From contig VSPD01000012.1 of assembly GCA_009775125.1 (NCBI GenBank), positions 1 to 58,118 of the forward strand: 58,118 bases of DNA, read 5' to 3'. The position numbers and the translations under genes are program-made. Below the pieces are notes generated by a model. That model had not been told where the DNA came from and did no database searches. It was given only the letters and a program-made list of their open reading frames with translations. Below are positions 24,285 through 32,327 of this stretch, one piece after another (position 1 is the stretch's first letter; each line of letters begins with the position of its first letter). Source of the DNA: Muribaculaceae bacterium. Lineage in GTDB: Bacteria; Bacteroidota; Bacteroidia; Bacteroidales; Muribaculaceae.

Positions 24285-25469
24285 ATGATTCGGAAACTTC
24301 TTAGAAAAAATATCAGCATAGCGCAGATTGCGGGCTATGCGCTTGCCAATCTGCTCGGCCTTGCTATTGTGATGACGGCAGTGCGGTTCTACGCCGATGT
24401 GTCGGAAACGATGGCTGCCGGCGCCGACGGCGATTCGGGGCTTATCCCGGCCGACTATCTTGTGGTGTCGAAACCGGTGTCGCTGCTCAACACCATAGGA
24501 GCCCGCAGTTCCGATTTCTCCGACGAGGAAATTGCCGACCTGCGCCGTCAGCCGTGGTGCACGTCGGCGGGCGCTTTTGAAGCCGCCGATTTCAATGTGT
24601 CGGCGTCGATCGACTTTCAGGGCCGGGGGATGCACACATTTCTATTCCTGGAAGCGATTCCCGACGAATTTATCGACGTTGATTCTCGCAATTGGACTTT
24701 CAATCCCGAAGCTCCGGGCGAGGTACCGATAATCATCCCCAAGGACTATCTCGCGCTATATAATTTCGGCTTTGCCGCCGGGCGCGGACTTCCACAGCTT
24801 AGCGAGTCGACAATTTCTTCGGTGCCGCTCACGCTCACCGCCTCCGGAGCCGGGCGCAGCGATTCGTTCAAGGCACGTATTGTCGGGTTTTCATCGAGGC
24901 TCAACACGATAGCGGCGCCGTCAGATTTCATCACCTGGGCCAATGCCCGCTATGGATCGGGCGCTTCGGCGCGGCCCTCGCGCCTTATCGTGAAAGTCGA
25001 CAATCCCGGCGACCCTGCTATCGCGTCGTATCTGCGCCGGGCAGGCTATGAGACTGCTTCCGATAAGCTCGACCGTGGCCGAGCCGGATATTTGCTCACC
25101 GTATTTGCCGTGGCGGTATGCTCGGTAGGAGCCGTGATTTGCCTTCTGTCGTTCTTTATACTCATGCTTGCCGTTACGCTGCTTTTGCAGAAGTCGAGCG
25201 CGACGTTGCGTTGGCTCATGCTTTTGGGCTATTCGCCGGGGCGAGTCGCCCGCATATATTACAGGCTTGTGGGCGCGGTAAACGGCGGTGTGTTTGTCAT
25301 TGCCGCATTGTGCATGGCGTGCGCGTCGTCGCTATGGGCCGACGCTTTGCCGGAGAAAGCCGGCGTGTGGCCCTTGTTGGCGTCGCTTGGGTCGGGCCTG
25401 GCGCTCACCGCGATAATCACCCTCGTCAATTTCTATATGATACGCCGCTATCTGCGCCGCCTTTTCTAA
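24285..25469 (+). CDS. MacB/FtsX-type ABC permease
   Basis: 394 residues from ATG 24285 (MIRKLLRKN). One N-terminal membrane helix (about 9-30), a large extracytoplasmic domain (about 35-265), then three C-terminal helices (about 270-300, 330-352, 362-388) with the cytoplasmic-loop sequence RWLMLLGYSPGRVARIYY. This is the four-helix MacB/LolC/FtsX topology, typical of permeases that do mechanical work on envelope proteins rather than importing solutes. It forms a set with the ATPase and two lipoproteins upstream. It converges on the M16 peptidase gene with 1 base between stops and no room for a terminator. Confidence 0.8.
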   Translation: MIRKLLRKNISIAQIAGYALANLLGLAIVMTAVRFYADVSETMAAGADGDSGLIPADYLVVSKPVSLLNTIGARSSDFSDEEIADLRRQPWCTSAGAFEAADFNVSASIDFQGRGMHTFLFLEAIPDEFIDVDSRNWTFNPEAPGEVPIIIPKDYLALYNFGFAAGRGLPQLSESTISSVPLTLTASGAGRSDSFKARIVGFSSRLNTIAAPSDFITWANARYGSGASARPSRLIVKVDNPGDPAIASYLRRAGYETASDKLDRGRAGYLLTVFAVAVCSVGAVICLLSFFILMLAVTLLLQKSSATLRWLMLLGYSPGRVARIYYRLVGAVNGGVFVIAALCMACASSLWADALPEKAGVWPLLASLGSGLALTAIITLVNFYMIRRYLRRLF

Positions 25470-25470
25470 C

Positions 25471-28287
25471 TTATTCCGGGAGCATTATCACCGTGACGCG
25501 CACCGGGGCATCGATAAGAGCACGGGCAAGGTCGCGGAGGGCGTCGGCGGTGAGGAAGGCAGTAGCCGGGATGCGGTCCTGGCGGTGTGTGTCGTGGTAG
25601 AGTGCCTGATGAGTGAGCACCTCCATGGGGTAATGCTGCTGCAACGACGAGATGTATTCATTGTTGAGCTGATAGTCGGCCACCTGCCTGAACAGTTCGG
25701 GGTCGACGCCGTTGCGTGCAATGCCATCGATTGTAGCCAAGGCTTGGTCGACAAGGCCGTCGACAAGCGACGAGTCGGTGTCGAATCGGATTTGGAGCGA
25801 GTGGAAATTGTCGAGTTCGCTCGACGTGTAGTCGACTGCCGCCCCGTAAGTGCCTCCGGCATCGGTGCGTAGCCGTTGGAGGTAGATTTTCTCGAGCACG
25901 GAAGCCAATGCCTGCATTGCCATTTCATCCACCATGGTGTAGGGGCGGTGAATCTCGAAGGCGATATAGGCTTTTGTCACCGGCGATACCATGCGGCGGC
26001 GGAAGCGTATGTCGCGCTTGCCGTTGCGGGCCAGGCGCGGCACCACGCGGTGGGGCTTTTCTTCTGTTGGTGCTGTCGGCAGCGAGCCGAGATATGTGGC
26101 AAGCAGCGGTGCGATAGAGTCGGGGGTGAAATTGCCGGTGACGATATATTGCCAGTCGGCGGGATTGGCTATCTGTTGAGAGTAAAGGCGCAGGGCGTGG
26201 TCGTAGTCGAGAGTGTCGAGGTCGGCACGGTTGATGCGGCGCAGATAGGGATGGGCCGGGCCATAGAGGGCTGTGCGGATAGAATCGGAGAACGCGGCTT
26301 CGGGATCGTCGGCGCGGTCGTCGAACGATGCTTTGAGGTTGTGGAGCCACAGGGCGAAAATTTCAGGGTCGCGTCGCACGCCTTGCATTTTCAGGTTCAC
26401 AAGCTGAAGCAGCTCCTCTATCTCATCAATGCCCGACTCTCCTTCTATCATCGAGGCATAAGGGGTGAATGTCGACGACAGATTTATTTTTGTGTGGCTG
26501 AACTTCTTATTCAGGTCGCGCGAGGAAAACGTGCCTATGCCGCCTATGTCGGCAAGGGCGTCGGCATAAAAGGCGTCGACATAGCCGCTGTCGGCCAGCA
26601 CCGACATGCCGCCACGGCGCACGGCGCGGAAATCGACCTGGTCGGCGAGCACCGACGAGCGGCAGGCCGTGACGCGGATGCCGTTGTCGAGCACATAGTG
26701 GCGCGCGTCGAATATGGAGTCGGAAAATGAGGCTATGATTCGCCCGGGGGCGGGGATGCTGTCGAGCAGCGGACGCATATATGCGTCGTCGAGTTCGGGC
26801 GCGTCCACCGTGGCGTTGGCCCACACCGAGTCGATGATATGGCGCAGGCGAAGGCTGTCGGGAGCAGGATATTGTGCTGAAGGGCGTTCGGTGAGCACGG
26901 CCACAAGATTGTCGGGGCGTATGGCCCGACGCAGAAATGAGCCGACGGCGGCGGGCGTGACCGTGTCGGCAAACGACAGCATAAGCGATTTGAGCGCATC
27001 GGCCGAAGGCACGGCGTTGCGCGTGGTGGCCAATTCGCTTATGCGGTCGAAACGCTCGTCGTTGTTCTCCTCGTCATAAATCACCGGGAGGCGTCCGGCC
27101 AGCGAGCGCATCGATTGCAGCGCATGGTCCAATTCCTGCCGGTTTACGCCGTGCACGGCCGCGCGTTTGGCCTCGGAGGTGAGCCGGGTGAGCATCTCAT
27201 CACGTCGGGCGAAATCATATAGGGCGAACATGCGGAAGGCATCGCGGCTGTCGGCGAGGTAGTATTGCCCGAGCTCGGCCTTGCTGTAAGAAAACGGCGA
27301 GTTCGGCGAGTTGGCAATTTCCGACAGGCGGTTGTTGATTATTATCTGCGCGAGTTGTCCGGTGAAGCTGTCGTTGAAATACTCCACGGTGTTGCGCCGG
27401 TCGCGCGGCGGGATTGGAAGTGGAAACCAAAAGTCGAGTTGCGAGCCCGGAAATTCGGCATCGGTAATCACTGCCGTCTGCATTTCGTGGAATTGCTCCA
27501 CTTGGGCCCACGGCCGCACAGCCGGGGTTTTCGGAGCCTTTACGCCGGCCCATATTTTTCGTATTTGCTTCTCCACTTCGCGCGGATTTATGTAGCCGAT
27601 TACAAAGACAGTCTGGTTCTGCGGCTGATACCATTTGCGGTAGAAGGCGCGCAGGCTGTCGGGACTGAATCCTGATATCACATCGGGAGTGCCGATGGGC
27701 ATACGGTGGGCATAGCGCGACTGCCGGCCAAACAGCACAGGCAGCATACGGGTGACAATGCGCTCGGCCGCGCCGTTACCCTGCTCCCACTCGCGGAGTA
27801 TGATGTTACGCTCGGAGGCTATGGCTTCGTCGGTGAGCGACAGGTCCAGGGCTATGTCTTTGAGCATCAGCAGGCACGTGTCGGTCATGCCATCCGATTC
27901 GAGGGCGTCGACCGATGATATGTTGAACACGGTGAAATCGTGCGAAGTGTAGGCGTTGATATCGTAGCCGAATTTTATATTGTGGCGTTCGAGCGTGTTG
28001 ATTAAGCCTTTTCCCGGGAAATGCTTCGAGCCGTTGAAGGCCATATGCTCGGTGAAGTGTGAGAATCCGCGCTCATTGTCTTCCTCGACAGTCGAGCCGG
28101 TGGCCTGCACAAGGTAGAAATTAATCTTGTAGGCCGGACGCAGGCAGCGTTCGATGTGATATGTGAGGCCGCAGGGCAGGGTACCCGACACGATATTGGG
28201 GTCGTTTTCAACAGTTTCGGCCGCTGCCGCAACCGGCATGGCGGCAACAAACAGACACAAGAGAGTTCTAATCAGTTTCGTAATCAT
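25471..28287 (-). CDS. M16 family zinc metallopeptidase, secreted
   Basis: Pitrilysin/insulinase-type peptidase of 938 residues. Start at ATG 28287, which begins a signal peptide (MITKLIRTLLCLFVAAMPVAAAAE). The inverted zinc motif HFTEH (H77, E80, H81) is intact, with a candidate third ligand in the SERNIILREW stretch about 75 residues on. A second, inactive-type M16 repeat is expected in the C-terminal half (SPVTKAYIAFEIHRPYT ... RLRTDAGGTYGAAVDY, which keeps the conserved R/Y substrate-binding region). It probably degrades peptides in the periplasm. It overlaps the upstream GNAT gene by four bases. Confidence 0.93.
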   Translation of the reverse strand: MITKLIRTLLCLFVAAMPVAAAAETVENDPNIVSGTLPCGLTYHIERCLRPAYKINFYLVQATGSTVEEDNERGFSHFTEHMAFNGSKHFPGKGLINTLERHNIKFGYDINAYTSHDFTVFNISSVDALESDGMTDTCLLMLKDIALDLSLTDEAIASERNIILREWEQGNGAAERIVTRMLPVLFGRQSRYAHRMPIGTPDVISGFSPDSLRAFYRKWYQPQNQTVFVIGYINPREVEKQIRKIWAGVKAPKTPAVRPWAQVEQFHEMQTAVITDAEFPGSQLDFWFPLPIPPRDRRNTVEYFNDSFTGQLAQIIINNRLSEIANSPNSPFSYSKAELGQYYLADSRDAFRMFALYDFARRDEMLTRLTSEAKRAAVHGVNRQELDHALQSMRSLAGRLPVIYDEENNDERFDRISELATTRNAVPSADALKSLMLSFADTVTPAAVGSFLRRAIRPDNLVAVLTERPSAQYPAPDSLRLRHIIDSVWANATVDAPELDDAYMRPLLDSIPAPGRIIASFSDSIFDARHYVLDNGIRVTACRSSVLADQVDFRAVRRGGMSVLADSGYVDAFYADALADIGGIGTFSSRDLNKKFSHTKINLSSTFTPYASMIEGESGIDEIEELLQLVNLKMQGVRRDPEIFALWLHNLKASFDDRADDPEAAFSDSIRTALYGPAHPYLRRINRADLDTLDYDHALRLYSQQIANPADWQYIVTGNFTPDSIAPLLATYLGSLPTAPTEEKPHRVVPRLARNGKRDIRFRRRMVSPVTKAYIAFEIHRPYTMVDEMAMQALASVLEKIYLQRLRTDAGGTYGAAVDYTSSELDNFHSLQIRFDTDSSLVDGLVDQALATIDGIARNGVDPELFRQVADYQLNNEYISSLQQHYPMEVLTHQALYHDTHRQDRIPATAFLTADALRDLARALIDAPVRVTVIMLPE

Positions 28288-28793
28288 AATATAAGCCTCA
28301 TTAAGGAAGCCGTGGCGGGTTCGGGGTTGAGAGTCCAGTCGGGAAGTTGGGCCACGGAGATGAATCCGGCCGAGCGGAAAAGAGCAAGGGAGGGAGCGTT
28401 GTCGTTGCCGACAATGGCATAAAGCTGGTAAAGGCCGAGATTGCGTCGGCAATATTCAGTCAACAGCCTCAGGGCTTTTCGGCCTATTCCGCGATGGCGG
28501 AAGTCGGAGTCGATAACGATGCCCGCCTGGGCGCGGCGGTTGCGCGGGTCATAGTCGGTGATGTCGACGGCTCCGACAGCCGTACGTGTACCGTCGTCGG
28601 CTACGAGCGTGACAATCATGCGGAGTTGGCCGTCGCGGCAGATGTCGCTTCCTCCCTGCCGGGCATATTCCCAAAGCATTTGCCGCGTCACCGAGGCCGC
28701 ACCGAAAGTCACGCGCCGGGTTGCCGGGTCGGTCTCCCATCGGTACATGGCATCCACATCGTCGGGGCGCACCCCCCTTAGCGCAATCTTCAT
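28284..28793 (-). CDS. GNAT family N-acetyltransferase (RimJ/RimL-like)
   Basis: 169 residues. Starts with the RimJ-like MKIALRGVRPDDVDAMYRWETDP; the acetyl-CoA pyrophosphate loop is FRHRGIGRKALRLL and the C-terminal motif B is NLGLYQLYAIVGNDNAPSLALFRSAGF. This resembles small-molecule/aminoglycoside-6'-type or ribosomal-protein GNATs; the substrate cannot be given. It couples to the M16 peptidase through a four-base overlap. Confidence 0.9.
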   Translation of the reverse strand: MKIALRGVRPDDVDAMYRWETDPATRRVTFGAASVTRQMLWEYARQGGSDICRDGQLRMIVTLVADDGTRTAVGAVDITDYDPRNRRAQAGIVIDSDFRHRGIGRKALRLLTEYCRRNLGLYQLYAIVGNDNAPSLALFRSAGFISVAQLPDWTLNPEPATASLMRLIL

Positions 28794-28845
28794 AAATGCA
28801 TCGGTTTATAAGTATTTCTGATTAAAATAATAATGAAATCACAGT

Positions 28846-28931
28846 GTAGGGACGCACGGTCCGTGCGTCCGCAAAAGAACTTTTAGCACAATAAATTAGC
28901 AACAACGGACGCACGAGCCGTGCGTCCCTAC
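28846..28931. repeat. Palindromic repeat family R1, copy 2
   Basis: GTAGGGACGCACGGTCCGTG at the left and a right arm ending GTGCGTCCCTAC pair across an AT-rich middle. Same family as 18890-18988 and 48922-49029. Confidence 0.85.
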
Positions 28932-28965
28932 ATTAATGGCGCTAACTCTCTGAGTGACATATTTT

Positions 28966-29010
28966 TTGCAATAGAAACGGCGGTTTCCGAAACGGCGGTT
29001 TCTATTGCAA
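28966..29010. repeat. Inverted repeat containing a tandem 14-mer
   Basis: TTGCAATAGAAAC and GTTTCTATTGCAA (13-bp perfect arms) enclose two tandem copies of GAAACGGCGGTTTC, itself nearly palindromic. It lies beyond the PUL terminator. Function unknown. Confidence 0.75.
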
Positions 29011-29061
29011 AGATAGGTTTTTATTATGGATTATGCAATATTCGTAATGTGTAGTCATAAA

Positions 29062-29103
29062 AAAAGTGTTATCCAAGCGTCGGAACGCAAAGATAACACT
29101 TTT
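29062..29103 (-). terminator. Intrinsic terminator at the end of the PUL
   Basis: 12-bp perfect stem AAAAGTGTTATC / GATAACACTTTT with an 18-base loop, followed on the minus strand by TTTTTTATGAC, 28 bases past the stop of the GH20 fusion gene. Confidence 0.8.
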
Positions 29104-29130
29104 GACAAAAAAACTATGGTATCTCTTTCT

Positions 29131-32100
29131 CTAATTTTCGTTAAGGAAGCCTTTATAGGCTTTATAGGCGGCTTGCGAGCCGGGGTGGCCGATGGGGTAG
29201 AGTGAGCCGGGGGTGTCCCAGATGCCGCACACGGCAAACGAGATGATGCGCGACACGCCGCCCTGTGTGGCTACGTTGAGCTGCTCGCGCACGCGGTTGA
29301 AGGGCGCGGGGATAAGGGCCGAGTTACGCGCGTTGGGCTCTTTTTCCCAAGTGAATGTTTCGCAGTTGGCCCATATGTCGATGCCGCTGCCTTCGTGGAT
29401 GTCGCGGAGGCGGCGCCAGTTGGTGCGCAGGCTTTGAAGGGGATTTTCCTCGCGTTCGCAGCCCACTTCGTCCTGGTATGCGATTATGTCGACTTTGAGC
29501 GCACGGATGCGCGAGGCATAGTCGGGATGGTCGAAATCGGAATTGAAGATGCCATAAGGCGAAATCAGGATTTTAGCGCCGGGTGTGAGCGAGCGGGCGT
29601 GTTCAGCAAGTTGGTTCACGGCGTCGACGGCGTATTCTGACAGCACCGGGCCGAGGCAATCTTCCACGGGGAGATACCAGCCGTAGAGGGCGGGATGGTT
29701 GCCGTAGATAGAGGCGAGTTCATCCATCATTTTTATCTGACGCTCCTTTGTTTTGGGATTGCGTAGGTTGTCGTCCTGATTCTTGGCCCATCCGCTGCTC
29801 ATAAACACTTTAAGGCCACGGGCAGCTGCGGCGTCGAGGATGGCGTCGACGGGCGATGTCTTGTGCTTATAGGCGCGTTTCATCATTTTCGACGGGTAAA
29901 GGGCCTTGTAGTCGTTGGCCACGGCCACTATCACGAGATATTCAAGGCCGAGGTCGGCGAGTTCGTTCACCTTGGCGGTCCAGAGGGCGGGGTCGGTCAT
30001 GTCGACCGACGAGGGGTTCATATATTTGTTGCGCTCGTCCTGATAGAAAAGGTTGAGAAACGTGCCGGTGATTGGCAGCGGTTTGGGGTCGGTGATTTCT
30101 ATCTCGTCGAGGAAGATAAACGGCATGGAGCCGGCGGCCGGATGGCCCTGGGGCAGCGCGGATTCGCCGGTGACGGTGATTTTTACGTATCGGGCTTCGG
30201 TGTGTTCGAGATTCACGATGAAGTCGTTGATGGAGCAGCCTTTGCGGTCCTTCACATCTTTCACTTTTTCAAGAAATGCCACTTGGTCGGGGCGTGTGAA
30301 GTTGACGCCGTCGGCCGAAACAGCCACTTCGGCTCCGGTGGGTCCCATAATCCATGCGTCGGGATAGTCGATAGAACCTACTTTCACTTTCGACAGGAAA
30401 GTGGGAGAGCCGAGGTCGACTATGGCCGTTACCTTGTCGGTGTTATAGCCGAGCCACCCTCCGGCGGCAAAATTGTCGGTGCCGCGGCGTCCGTCGACAA
30501 GTATCCCCGAGCCTTCGAATGTGTAGGCAGGGCTGCTCATGCAGTTTTCATAGGTTACGGGGCGGAGTGTGGCAAGGTTGAAATTGAACGGGATAGACAC
30601 AACGTTGCTGTTGCCGTCGGGACGGATTGCGACAGCCGTGAGAACGCAGTCGCCGGTTATTTTAACGCCCGAAGCGGGAGCCGAAGGGGATGCCTCTGTG
30701 GGCTTGGAGCCGTCGAGAGTGTAGTGCACGGGTGCGTTGTCGAGCGATGAGAAAGTGACGGTGAAAGAGCGGTCTTTTTCCGAGGGCGTTACCGTCGAGA
30801 AAAGGTTGTAGAGATGCTTGCCGTAGTTCCAGCCGCGATTGCGGTAGATTTTCATCATATTGTCGGCGCGGCGGACATATTCATCGTAGTTCTTTTCCTT
30901 ATCTGCCGGAGTCCATTGCACCTCGGCCAAAGCCGACATGCGCGGGAGCACCATGTATTCGATATGGTCGGGGGTGTGGATATATTCGGTCCAGAGGTTG
31001 GCTTGTACGCCTTTGATGTGCTTGGCCTGGTCGGCGGTGAGGCCGGCCACGGGGTCGAGGTTATATACCTTTTCCACCGGGGTGCATCCGCCAATGGCAA
31101 GAGGCTCGTCGGAAGTGTCGTCGGTCTGGTAGAAATCGAAATAGCAGTGGGTGTTGGGAGTCATTACCACGTCGTGTCCCATCTGAGCGGCCTTGATGCC
31201 GCCTTCCGAGCCGCGCCACGACATGACCCATGCCGAAGGCGCCACCTCGCCGTTGAGTATTTCGTCCCAGCCGATTATAGAGCGGCCGCGTTCGTTGAGA
31301 TATTTTTCCATGTGGGACGTAATCCAGCTTTGCAGCATGTCTTCGGCGGTGTGTCCTTCGGGGGCGACAAGGCCTTCCTTCTTGATTCGGGCCTGACATT
31401 TGGGACACGCCGCCCAGCGGTCGCGCGGGCACTCGTCGCCGCCGATATGAATAAGTTTCGACGGGAAAATGTCGATAAGTTCGTCGAACACGCCTTCGAG
31501 GAATTCGACAGTCTTGTCGTTGCCGATGCAGAGCACATCCTCAAACACGCCCCAGTCGGGGCATACCTCATACGGGCCGCCGGTGCAGCCCAGTTCGGGA
31601 TATGCGGCCAGGGCGGCGAGCATGTGGCCGGGCATGTCGATTTCGGGCACGATGGTGACATGACGGTCGGCGGCGTATTTAACGAGGTCGCGCAATTCGT
31701 CTTGGGTGTAGTAACCGCCGTAACGAGTGTGGTCGTATTCGCCGGAACCAAGGTAGCCGCGCACGGTGCGGTCGCGCCACGAGCCCACGCTGTTGAGACG
31801 GGGATATTTCTTGCTTTCGAAGCGCCATCCCTGGTCGTCGGTGATGTGGAAGTGGAGAGTGTTCATGTTGTGGAGCGCGAGCATGTCGATATATTGCTTC
31901 ACAAACTCAATGGGAAAGAAATGGCGGCACACGTCGAGGTGCATCCCGCGGTAGGGAAAGCGCGGCTCGTCTTCGATAACCACGGCCGGAAATTCGAGCG
32001 GAGCGCCGGACGAGGGCACGCCGATGGCCTTGACGAGAGTGTTCATGCCGTAGAAGATGCCGGCATCCGAACCGCCCTCGATGGTTATGCCCTTGCTGCC

Positions 32101-32310
32101 TACGGTGAGGCGGTAGGCCTCGGGTGCAAGTTTCTTATTGATTTTTTTCTTGATTTTCGCCTCTTTTAGCGAGTTTATCAGATATGGGCCTTGGTCGGTC
32201 GGGGTGATTTTGGCAGGCAGCGGCGACACAAGATTGTAATCGGCCGTGTTGAGAGCCATTGCCGACAGGCAAAGCAGAAAAGATGAAAGCAGGAATAAGA
32301 TTTTTTTCAT
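29131..32310 (-). CDS. GH20 beta-N-acetylhexosaminidase fused to a C-terminal DUF4434 TIM-barrel-like domain
   Basis: 1059 residues from ATG 32310, which opens a signal peptide (MKKILFLLSSFLLCLSAMA). A GH20 N-terminal domain (about 25-115) precedes the catalytic domain (about 118-460) with the DE pair D292-E293 in HIGGDECPRDRW and the substrate-side HFHITDDQGWR. Next come a CHB_HEX_C-like segment (VHYTLDGSKPTEASP), an F5/8 type C-like sandwich, and from about 745 a DUF4434 domain (ITGTFLNLFYQDERN ... GNHPALYGWYLPVED ... YQDEVGCE ... WANCETF). The enzyme should remove terminal beta-GlcNAc/GalNAc; the DUF4434 part may be a second glycosidase. Last gene of the PUL, 17 bases after the DUF5009 gene. 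A standalone DUF4434 protein opens the same locus. Confidence 0.92.
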   Translation of the reverse strand: MKKILFLLSSFLLCLSAMALNTADYNLVSPLPAKITPTDQGPYLINSLKEAKIKKKINKKLAPEAYRLTVGSKGITIEGGSDAGIFYGMNTLVKAIGVPSSGAPLEFPAVVIEDEPRFPYRGMHLDVCRHFFPIEFVKQYIDMLALHNMNTLHFHITDDQGWRFESKKYPRLNSVGSWRDRTVRGYLGSGEYDHTRYGGYYTQDELRDLVKYAADRHVTIVPEIDMPGHMLAALAAYPELGCTGGPYEVCPDWGVFEDVLCIGNDKTVEFLEGVFDELIDIFPSKLIHIGGDECPRDRWAACPKCQARIKKEGLVAPEGHTAEDMLQSWITSHMEKYLNERGRSIIGWDEILNGEVAPSAWVMSWRGSEGGIKAAQMGHDVVMTPNTHCYFDFYQTDDTSDEPLAIGGCTPVEKVYNLDPVAGLTADQAKHIKGVQANLWTEYIHTPDHIEYMVLPRMSALAEVQWTPADKEKNYDEYVRRADNMMKIYRNRGWNYGKHLYNLFSTVTPSEKDRSFTVTFSSLDNAPVHYTLDGSKPTEASPSAPASGVKITGDCVLTAVAIRPDGNSNVVSIPFNFNLATLRPVTYENCMSSPAYTFEGSGILVDGRRGTDNFAAGGWLGYNTDKVTAIVDLGSPTFLSKVKVGSIDYPDAWIMGPTGAEVAVSADGVNFTRPDQVAFLEKVKDVKDRKGCSINDFIVNLEHTEARYVKITVTGESALPQGHPAAGSMPFIFLDEIEITDPKPLPITGTFLNLFYQDERNKYMNPSSVDMTDPALWTAKVNELADLGLEYLVIVAVANDYKALYPSKMMKRAYKHKTSPVDAILDAAAARGLKVFMSSGWAKNQDDNLRNPKTKERQIKMMDELASIYGNHPALYGWYLPVEDCLGPVLSEYAVDAVNQLAEHARSLTPGAKILISPYGIFNSDFDHPDYASRIRALKVDIIAYQDEVGCEREENPLQSLRTNWRRLRDIHEGSGIDIWANCETFTWEKEPNARNSALIPAPFNRVREQLNVATQGGVSRIISFAVCGIWDTPGSLYPIGHPGSQAAYKAYKGFLNEN

Positions 32311-32327
32311 AAATATTGGATGTTGGC

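Noticed and set aside
28288..28452. Upstream extension of the M16 peptidase
   Set aside because: Overlaps the GNAT gene and precedes a normal signal peptide start at 28287.
30814..32169. A 451-codon plus-strand frame opposite the GH20 gene
   Set aside because: Antisense of the catalytic domain, no motifs or promoter.
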